Shown: in pieces, positions 13,691-18,360 of the stretch
How positions within the stretch are numbered: position 1 is the stretch's first letter
Layout of the letters: each line of letters begins with the position of its first letter
Origin: Microbacteriaceae bacterium UBA1487
GTDB taxonomy: Bacteria > Actinomycetota > Actinomycetes > Actinomycetales > Microbacteriaceae
Assembly (NCBI GenBank): GCA_002325245.1
Contig: DCRR01000008.1
Location: forward strand, 1,233-19,592
DNA length: 18,360 bases
Direction: 5' to 3'
Notes under the pieces: generated by a model
The model's input: the letters and a program-made list of their open reading frames with translations, nothing else
Databases searched by the model: none
What the model was told of the DNA's origin: nothing
Made by a program: the position numbers and the translations under genes

Positions 13691-13729
13691 CCGGTTGAGT
13701 AGGCGCGCGGAGCGCGTCGTATCGCAACC
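13691..13729 (+). repeat. Intergenic GGTTGAGTAG...GTATCG repeat, copy A
   Basis: CCGGTTGAGTAG, a G/C-rich core with GCGCGGAGCGC, then GTATCGCAACC. It differs from copy C by core length and by one base in the right end (GCAACC against GAAACC). Confidence 0.85.
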
Positions 13730-13750
13730 GCCCGCGGTGTCGCGCGGCCG

Positions 13751-13786
13751 TGGTTTCGATACGCGCCTGCGGCGCTGCTCAACCAG
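13751..13786 (-). repeat. Intergenic GGTTGAGTAG...GTATCG repeat, copy B (inverted)
   Basis: Read on the minus strand it is CTGGTTGAGCAG, a core, then GTATCGAAACCA. It is an inverted copy of A and can pair with it into a long imperfect hairpin whose loop is about 13730-13750. Confidence 0.85.
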
Positions 13787-13795
13787 CGAGGGGCG

Positions 13796-13830
13796 CCGGT
13801 TGAGTAGGCGCGGAGCGCCGTATCGAAACC
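13796..13830 (+). repeat. Intergenic GGTTGAGTAG...GTATCG repeat, copy C
   Basis: CCGGTTGAGTAG, core GCGCGGAGCGCC, then GTATCGAAACC. It has the same orientation as copy A and is the cleanest copy here. Confidence 0.88.
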
Positions 13831-13845
13831 GATCGGGTCTCACGC

Positions 13846-13861
13846 GGCGCTACTCAACCGG
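13846..13861 (-). repeat. Half copy of the same repeat, copy D (inverted)
   Basis: GGCGCTACTCAACCGG is the exact reverse complement of the left end of copy C (CCGGTTGAGTAG plus GCG). With C it can form a stem around a loop of about 35 bases, just before the acyl-CoA ligase stop, and could act as a terminator for the convergent genes. Confidence 0.75.
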
Positions 13862-13868
13862 CGGGTGA

Positions 13869-15698
13869 CTAGTGGACGAGCGACTGCCCGGTGGTCTCCG
13901 GCGAGGCCGACGAGTACATGACGTCGATCTCGCGCGAGAAGTCCGCCATGATCGGGTCGCGCTTGATGCTCATCTTCGGCGTCAGGTGTCCGCTCGCCTC
14001 GGTGAACTCGGTCGCGAGGATCGTGAACTTGCGGATCGACTCGGCGCGCGAGACGCGCGCGTTGGCGACATCCACCGCGCGCTGCACCTCGGCGATCACC
14101 TTCGGGTTCTTCGCCGCATCCTCGAGGGACTGGTCGGCCGCTTCCCCGTTGTTGTTGAGCCAGACCGGCAGCATCTCGGGATCGAGAGTGACGAGCGCCG
14201 AGATGAACGGCTTCTGGTCGCCGACGACGACCACCTGCGAGACGATCGGGTTGGCGCGCACCTGGTCCTCGAGCACCGCGGGGGCGACGTTCTTGCCGCC
14301 CGCCGTGACGATGATCTCCTTCTTGCGGCCCGTGATGGTCAGGTATCCCTCGTCATCGACCGTGCCGATGTCGCCGGTCTTGAACCACTCGCCGTCGAAC
14401 GTCTCCTTCGTCGCCTCGGGGTTGTTCCAGTAGCCCGCGAAGACGTCGACGCCCTTGACGAGCACCTCGCCGTCGTCGGCGATCTTGATGCCGACGCCCG
14501 GCAGGGCCGGTCCGACCGTGCCGATCTTGAACTTGTCGACGAGGTTGACGGTCGCGGGAGCGGTCGTCTCGGTCAGGCCGTAGCCCTCGAGGATCCGCAG
14601 ATCCAGGCTGCGGAAGAAGTGTCCGAGTCGCGGTCCGAGCGGCGCCGAGCCGGAGACGGCGTAGCGCACGCGGCCGCCCATGGCCGCCTTCAGCTTGCTG
14701 TAGACGAGCTTGTCGAAGATCGCGAACTTGATCTTCATGCCCAGCGGCACGTGACCGGCGTCGAGCGCCTTGGAGTGCGCGATCGCGGTTTCCGCCGCGG
14801 CGCGGAAGATCTTTCCCTTGCCGCCGGCTTCGGCCTTCTGCTCGGCCGAGTTGTAGACCTTCTCGAACACGCGCGGCACGGCGAGGAGGAACGTCGGCTT
14901 GAAGCTTCCGAGCGAGGGGAGCAGCTTCGAGGTGTCGGCCTGGTGGCCGACCTTGGCGCCGGTCGTGACCGCGAGGATCGCGATGAAGCGCGCGAAGATG
15001 TGCGCCGTCGTGATGAACAGCAGGGTGGATGCGCCGGGAGCGACGACCTCCTTCATCGCGACGCCCGCGTTGCGGCACAGCTCGACGAAGTTGGAGTGCG
15101 TGAGGATGCAGCCCTTCGGCCGACCGGTCGAACCCGAGGTGTAGATCAGGGTGGCGAGGTCGGAGCCCTGCGCGATCTTCCGCCGACGCTCGATCTCGTC
15201 ATCGGAGATCTCCGTGCCGCTGGCGGAGAGCTTGTCGAGGTCGCCGAGGCTGAGCTGCCAGACCTGGTTGACGTCGGGAAGCTCGCTGCGCACCTCATCG
15301 AAGCGCGCGAAGTGGTCAGGCGTCTCGACGATGAGCGCGGTGGCGCCGGAGTCGCTGAGGATGTACTGCACCTGCGACGGAGCGGAGGTCTCGTAGATCG
15401 GCACGAGGACGGCGCCCGCGAACCAGGCCGCGAAGTCGACGAGCGTCCACTCGTAGCGCGTCTTGCACATGAAGCCGATCTTCGTGCCGGGCTCGATGCC
15501 CGCGGCGACGAAGCCCTTCGCGAGCGCGACGACCTGGCGGTGGAACTCGGCGGTGGAGACATCGCTCCACCCGTCGTCGCCGGTCGGCAGCGCGAAAAGG
15601 GGGGCTTCGGGGTCGATGGCCAGGCGGTCGACCAGCAGGTCGGTCGCGTTGGCCGTGGGATCCGCCGGAACCAGGGCCGGGGTGAAGAACTCGCTCAC
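13869..15698 (-). CDS. Long-chain acyl-CoA ligase (FadD15-like, AMP-dependent synthetase)
   Basis: A 609-residue adenylate-forming enzyme that activates fatty acids to acyl-CoA through an acyl-AMP intermediate. Motifs in order: YTSGSTGRPKG at 186-196 (phosphate loop), GYGLTETTA at 372-380, TGD at 441-443 (ribose-binding Asp), GRKKEIIVTAGGKNVAP at 457-473 (hinge and C-terminal domain). Sequence style and length match the FadD15 group of actinobacteria, cytoplasmic or membrane-associated enzymes. The GTG at 15698 is chosen because AAAGGAGT lies five bases upstream (15703-15710, minus strand). The frame remains open to 16013, but that part overlaps the divergent glucokinase gene and shows no homology. 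A TAGACT box on the minus strand lies at 15737-15742. Confidence 0.93.
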   Translation of the reverse strand: MSEFFTPALVPADPTANATDLLVDRLAIDPEAPLFALPTGDDGWSDVSTAEFHRQVVALAKGFVAAGIEPGTKIGFMCKTRYEWTLVDFAAWFAGAVLVPIYETSAPSQVQYILSDSGATALIVETPDHFARFDEVRSELPDVNQVWQLSLGDLDKLSASGTEISDDEIERRRKIAQGSDLATLIYTSGSTGRPKGCILTHSNFVELCRNAGVAMKEVVAPGASTLLFITTAHIFARFIAILAVTTGAKVGHQADTSKLLPSLGSFKPTFLLAVPRVFEKVYNSAEQKAEAGGKGKIFRAAAETAIAHSKALDAGHVPLGMKIKFAIFDKLVYSKLKAAMGGRVRYAVSGSAPLGPRLGHFFRSLDLRILEGYGLTETTAPATVNLVDKFKIGTVGPALPGVGIKIADDGEVLVKGVDVFAGYWNNPEATKETFDGEWFKTGDIGTVDDEGYLTITGRKKEIIVTAGGKNVAPAVLEDQVRANPIVSQVVVVGDQKPFISALVTLDPEMLPVWLNNNGEAADQSLEDAAKNPKVIAEVQRAVDVANARVSRAESIRKFTILATEFTEASGHLTPKMSIKRDPIMADFSREIDVMYSSASPETTGQSLVH

Positions 15699-15736
15699 GG
15701 AAACTCCTTTGTCACCGGGTATGTGTGGTGGACTCC

Positions 15737-15742
15737 AGTCTA
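15737..15742 (-). promoter_or_regulatory. Putative -10 box (TAGACT) for acyl-CoA ligase gene
   Basis: Minus-strand TAGACT gives a predicted start near 15730 and a leader of about 32 bases with a strong Shine-Dalgarno site. No clear -35 box. Confidence 0.4.
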
Positions 15743-15787
15743 CGTGTCGCGCGCGGGCTGGTGGGGCCGCGGCGTGCAACACGCGGC

Positions 15788-15793
15788 TAGACT
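15788..15793 (+). promoter_or_regulatory. Putative -10 box (TAGACT) for leaderless ROK glucokinase gene
   Basis: TAGACT ends eight bases before GTG 15802 and no Shine-Dalgarno site intervenes. Confidence 0.5.
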
Positions 15794-15801
15794 CGGGCGT
15801 C

Positions 15802-16767
15802 GTGCATGCCATCGGAATCGACATCGGCGGAACGAAGATCGCCGGGGCCCTTGTGTCCCCTGAGGGCGAGATCATCCGCCAGCTCCGGCGCCCCACTCCG
15901 GCGGGGGATCGCGACGCGCTCATCGACCATGTCGTCAAGATCGTCAGCGAGCTCGCCGAGGGGGAAGACGTCGTCGCGGCGGGCGTCGCGGCCCCCGGTT
16001 TCATCGATGCCACGCAGTCGATCGTCTATTACGCGCCCAACATCAACTGGCGCAGCGAACCGGTGCGCAAGCATCTGAGCGAACGACTCCCGGGCCTGGC
16101 GATCACCGTCGACAACGACGCGAACGCGGCCGGGTGGGCGGAGTACCGCTTCGGTGTCGGCCGAGGCGTGAAGGACATGACGCTGCTGACGATCGGCACC
16201 GGCGTCGGCGGCGCGATCATCGCCGACGGTCGGCTGCTGCGCGGCGGCTTCGGCACCGCGGGCGAGATCGGGCACCTCCGCGTCGTCCCCGGCGGTCTGG
16301 CCTGCGGATGCGGCCAGCGCGGCTGCATCGAGCAGTACGGCTCGGGTCGTGCCCTGCTGCGGATGGCGAACGACATCGCGGATGCGGGCGGAATCGGCCA
16401 GAACCTCGCCGCGGTGCGGGAGGCCCAGGGCGGACTCGACGGCGCCCTCGTCGCCGCTCTGATCGCCGAAGACGATCCGGGCGCGCTCGCGGCCCTGCGC
16501 GAGCTCGGCGGCTGGCTCGGTCAGGCCGCCGCCTCGATCACCGCGGTTCTCGACCCGCAGGTGTTCGCATTCGGCGGCGGTGTCGCCGCCGCGGGGGAGC
16601 TGCTGCTCGAACCGGTGCGCGAGGCCTACCTCGCCCACGTTCCCGCCCGCGGCTATCACCCCGAGCCGACCTTCGTCGTCGCCGAACTCGTGAACGACGC
16701 CGGAATGGTGGGCGCCGCCGACCTGGCCCGGCTTCACGCAGAACGCACCGGCGAAGCCGCGCGCTAG
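15802..16767 (+). CDS. glk: ROK family glucokinase
   Basis: A 321-residue sugar kinase that phosphorylates glucose to glucose 6-phosphate. Visible motifs are the N-terminal phosphate loop GIDIGGTKIAG at 5-15, DNDANAAGWAEYRFG with catalytic Asp106, the second phosphate motif TIGTGVGGAII, and the ROK zinc site: GEIGHLRV with His158 plus CGCGQRGCIE with Cys168, Cys170 and Cys175. All zinc ligands are kept, and there is no N-terminal helix-turn-helix, so it is a kinase and not a ROK repressor. ATP is the likely phosphate donor but polyphosphate use cannot be excluded. GTG 15802 is supported by homology beginning at AIGIDIGGT and by the TAGACT box eight bases upstream. It is followed after 26 bases by the acyltransferase gene. 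Confidence 0.93.
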   Translation: MHAIGIDIGGTKIAGALVSPEGEIIRQLRRPTPAGDRDALIDHVVKIVSELAEGEDVVAAGVAAPGFIDATQSIVYYAPNINWRSEPVRKHLSERLPGLAITVDNDANAAGWAEYRFGVGRGVKDMTLLTIGTGVGGAIIADGRLLRGGFGTAGEIGHLRVVPGGLACGCGQRGCIEQYGSGRALLRMANDIADAGGIGQNLAAVREAQGGLDGALVAALIAEDDPGALAALRELGGWLGQAAASITAVLDPQVFAFGGGVAAAGELLLEPVREAYLAHVPARGYHPEPTFVVAELVNDAGMVGAADLARLHAERTGEAAR

Positions 16768-16770
16768 GCT
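16765..16770 (+). promoter_or_regulatory. Possible -10 box (TAGGCT) for acyltransferase gene
   Basis: TAGGCT includes the stop codon of the glucokinase gene. A start near 16777 would give a leader of about 17 bases carrying GGAGG (16785-16789). Confidence 0.35.
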
Positions 16771-16793
16771 CGTCACAGCTTTCCGGAGGCACC

Positions 16794-17483
16794 GTGTTCT
16801 ATTGGTTGATGAAGTACCTCATCGTGGGCCCGTTCATGCTCTCGGTGTTCCGACCGTGGGTGCGCGGCCGTGAGAACGTGCCCGAGTCCGGTCCGGTGAT
16901 CTTCGCGAGCAACCACCTGTCGTTCATCGACTCGGTGTTCCTGCCTCTTGTCGTCGACCGTCCGATTCGGTTCCTGGCCAAGAGCGAGTACTTCACGGGC
17001 CGCGGCGCCAAGGGCTGGCTGATCAAGCGCTTCTTCCTCGCCATCGGGCAGCTGCCGATCGACCGCTCGGGCGGGCAGGCCTCCCAGGCCTCGCTGCACG
17101 GCGGCCTCGAGCACCTTGCCGAGGGCGGCCAGCTCGGCATCTATCCCGAGGGCACGCGCAGTCCCGACGGCCGGCTTTATCGCGGGCGCACCGGCGTCGC
17201 ACGCATGATTCTGGATTCGGGTGCGATCGTCGTGCCGGTGGCGATGGTCGACACCGAGAAGGCGATGCCGACCGGCACGCTGATCCCGAAGGTGCGCCGC
17301 ATCGGCGTCGTGTTCGGCGAGCCCCTCGACTTCTCGCGGTTCGAGGGTCTGGAGAGCGACCGCTTCGTACTGCGGTCCATCACCGACGAGATCATGTATG
17401 AATTGGCGCGCATCGGCGGTCAGGAGTACACGGACGTGTACGCGACCTCGGTCAAGAAGCGCAAGCCTTCGCGCGTCGGCTGA
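16794..17483 (+). CDS. 1-acyl-sn-glycerol-3-phosphate acyltransferase-like protein (PlsC family)
   Basis: A 229-residue acyltransferase of the PlsC family, making phosphatidic acid from lysophosphatidic acid and acyl-CoA or acyl-ACP at the membrane. The catalytic block NHLSFID is at 40-46 (His41, Asp46, HX4D). The second block EGTR is at 119-122, followed by SPDGRLYRGRTGVARM, and a third block supplies VVPVAM near 145. The N-terminal hydrophobic segment (FYWLMKYLIVGPFMLSVF) may anchor it. GTG 16794 has GGAGG four bases upstream, slightly close; an ATG at 16809 is an alternative. The neighbouring acyl-CoA ligase could feed substrate to it, though the genes are on separate transcripts. Resembles Rv2182c of Mycobacterium in neighbourhood. 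Confidence 0.9.
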   Translation: MFYWLMKYLIVGPFMLSVFRPWVRGRENVPESGPVIFASNHLSFIDSVFLPLVVDRPIRFLAKSEYFTGRGAKGWLIKRFFLAIGQLPIDRSGGQASQASLHGGLEHLAEGGQLGIYPEGTRSPDGRLYRGRTGVARMILDSGAIVVPVAMVDTEKAMPTGTLIPKVRRIGVVFGEPLDFSRFEGLESDRFVLRSITDEIMYELARIGGQEYTDVYATSVKKRKPSRVG

Positions 17484-17493
17484 GAGCCCACGC

Positions 17494-17508
17494 GACCGCA
17501 CGGCGGTC
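17494..17508 (+). terminator. Short possible hairpin after acyltransferase gene
   Basis: GACCGC-ACG-GCGGTC forms a 6-bp stem with a three-base loop, 10 bases after the acyltransferase stop. There is no T tract, so termination is uncertain. Confidence 0.3.
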
Positions 17509-17518
17509 CCCGGTCGGC

Positions 17519-17524
17519 TAGGGT
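17519..17524 (+). promoter_or_regulatory. Putative -10 box (TAGGGT) for DAHP synthase gene
   Basis: TAGGGT lies 48 bases before GTG 17573. Transcription would start near 17531, with a leader of about 42 bases containing GAAGGA (17561-17566) and a weak 4-bp stem GGGC/GCCC at 17533-17547. Confidence 0.4.
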
Positions 17525-17572
17525 CGATCGTTGGGCTGTGTTGGCCCGATTCCGAGAGCAGAAGGACCGACC

Positions 17573-18360
17573 GTGGTAGACCCGTCCGAGACCGTTGTGC
17601 AGGCAGATCCCAGCGTGATCGCCGGTCTCGACTATTGGCGTGAGCTCCCCATCAAGCAGCAGCCGCAGTGGCCGGACGCCGAGGCGGCCGCCGCCGCGTC
17701 GGCCGAGATCGCCACGCTTCCGCCGCTCGTGTTCGCCGGTGAGGTCGACATTCTGCGCGAGCGCCTGGCGCGAGTGGCACGCGGCGAAGCGTTCCTGATG
17801 CAGGGCGGTGACTGCGCGGAGACCTTCGCGGGCGCCACCGCCGACCAGATCCGCCGCCGCGTCAAGACGCTGTTGCAGATGGCTGTCGTCCTCACTTACG
17901 GCGCGTCGATGCCCGTCGTGAAGATGGGACGCATGGCGGGGCAGTTCGCCAAGCCGCGCTCCAGCGACACGGAGACCCGCGGCGAGCTGACGCTGCCGGC
18001 CTACCGCGGTGACATCGTCAACGGCTACGACTTCACTCCCGAGAGCCGCGCTGCCGACCCGCGACGCCTGATCCAGGGCTACCACACGGCCGCGTCGACG
18101 CTGAACCTGGTGCGCGCGTTCACGCAGGGCGGGTTCGCCGACCTGCGCGAGGTGCACCGCTGGAACCACGGCTTCGCCGCCAACCCGGCGAACCAGCGCT
18201 ACGAAGGTCTCGCGCGCGAGATCGACCGCGCCGTCAAGTTCATGGAGGCCGCCGGAGCGGACTTCGATGAGCTGAAGCGCGTCGAGTTCTACACCAGCCA
18301 CGAGGGCCTGCTGATGGACTACGAGCGTCCGATGACGCGCATCGACAGCCGCAACGGCAC
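17573..18360 (+). CDS. aroG: Class II 3-deoxy-7-phosphoheptulonate (DAHP) synthase, 5' part
   Basis: The first 262 codons of a class II DAHP synthase, cut by the window end (the full protein is usually about 450 residues). It condenses phosphoenolpyruvate and erythrose 4-phosphate, the first step of the shikimate pathway. Visible class II hallmarks are LDYWRELPIKQQPQWPD at the N-terminus, MQGGDCAETF with the metal-binding Cys, VVKMGRMAGQFAKPRS, LPAYRGDIVNGYDF, the HRWNHGF segment and FYTSHEGLLMDYE. In Mycobacterium this enzyme is feedback-controlled by aromatic amino acids and pairs with chorismate mutase; whether that holds here is not visible. GTG 17573 has GAAGGA six bases upstream. No leader peptide rich in aromatic codons is seen in the 89-base gap before it. 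Confidence 0.95.
   Translation, partial: MVDPSETVVQADPSVIAGLDYWRELPIKQQPQWPDAEAAAAASAEIATLPPLVFAGEVDILRERLARVARGEAFLMQGGDCAETFAGATADQIRRRVKTLLQMAVVLTYGASMPVVKMGRMAGQFAKPRSSDTETRGELTLPAYRGDIVNGYDFTPESRAADPRRLIQGYHTAASTLNLVRAFTQGGFADLREVHRWNHGFAANPANQRYEGLAREIDRAVKFMEAAGADFDELKRVEFYTSHEGLLMDYERPMTRIDSRNG

Noticed and set aside
13680..13868. Repeat cluster as a CRISPR array
   Set aside because: The units alternate in orientation, spacing is uneven (about 10-21 bases) and no cas gene is present.
13872..15863. 663-codon open frame on the plus strand opposite the acyl-CoA ligase
   Set aside because: It is the mirror of a well-conserved gene in G/C-rich DNA, is full of Arg/Asp/Glu/Gly low-complexity sequence and has no recognisable motif.
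15699..16013. Upstream extension of the acyl-CoA ligase frame (105 codons)
   Set aside because: It is antisense to the glucokinase N-terminus; the GTG at 15698 has a strong Shine-Dalgarno site and begins the conserved sequence.
17531..17550. Small GGGC/GCCC stem in the DAHP synthase leader as an attenuator or riboswitch
   Set aside because: A 4-bp stem is expected by chance, there is no aromatic-rich leader peptide, and the leader of about 42 bases is too short for a known riboswitch.
17420..18301. 293-codon minus-strand open frame opposite the DAHP synthase
   Set aside because: The plus-strand frame contains the full set of class II DAHP synthase motifs and a proper ribosome-binding site.

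Overview
The window comes from a high-G+C Gram-positive chromosome, most likely a Microbacteriaceae member such as Microbacterium. This rests on strong G/C bias at third codon positions, GTG starts, start codons without Shine-Dalgarno sites preceded by TANNNT boxes, GarA-type FHA and Rv1828/Rv1830-type MerR proteins, a class II DAHP synthase, and intergenic GGTTGAGTAG...GTATCGAAACC repeats that I recall from this family. It looks like core chromosome. I see no transposase, integrase, phage gene, CRISPR array, tRNA or rRNA, and no gene-free stretch over 300 bases.

Left part (1-4775): single-gene or two-gene units of DNA repair, stress and housekeeping function on alternating strands. They are a Mug-type mismatch glycosylase (+), a GNAT protein followed by a GH15 glycosidase (-), a thioredoxin-type glutathione peroxidase (+), an S4 RNA-binding protein (-), a NUDIX hydrolase (+) and a leucine-rich-repeat-variant protein (-). 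Neighbours are tightly packed: two convergent pairs overlap at their 3' ends, and several starts look leaderless.

Middle part (4916-7418): a phosphatidyltransferase, a GarA-like FHA protein and an FtsR-like MerR regulator form a close-packed operon. A second MerR regulator (Rv1830-like) follows with its own promoter and a striking AAGTTGAAGTTCAACTTCAA palindrome in its leader. The order matches mycobacterial Rv1822-Rv1827-Rv1828-Rv1830 with the intervening genes missing. A 13-bp hairpin separates this cluster from a convergent ParA-type ATPase.

Right-middle part (7499-13679): the orphan ParA-type ATPase (-) diverges from a full-length pyruvate carboxylase (+). Then come a second MinD/ParA-type ATPase with a long acidic N-terminus and, translationally coupled to it, a peptide deformylase. 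GarA (a likely brake on 2-oxoglutarate dehydrogenase) and pyruvate carboxylase both act at the TCA-cycle/anaplerotic node, but nothing in the sequence ties their regulation together.

Right part (13680-18360): a cluster of family-type intergenic repeats, then a FadD15-type acyl-CoA ligase (-) divergent from ROK glucokinase, a PlsC-type acyltransferase and the first 262 codons of class II DAHP synthase (all +). As I recall, a glucokinase/acyltransferase/aroG neighbourhood also occurs in Corynebacterium and, with fadD15, in Mycobacterium.

I did not find a convincing undescribed system. The best leads are the palindromic operator before the second MerR gene, the repeat cluster, the leaderless-start pattern with interlocked divergent promoters, and the two ParA-like ATPases flanking pyruvate carboxylase.
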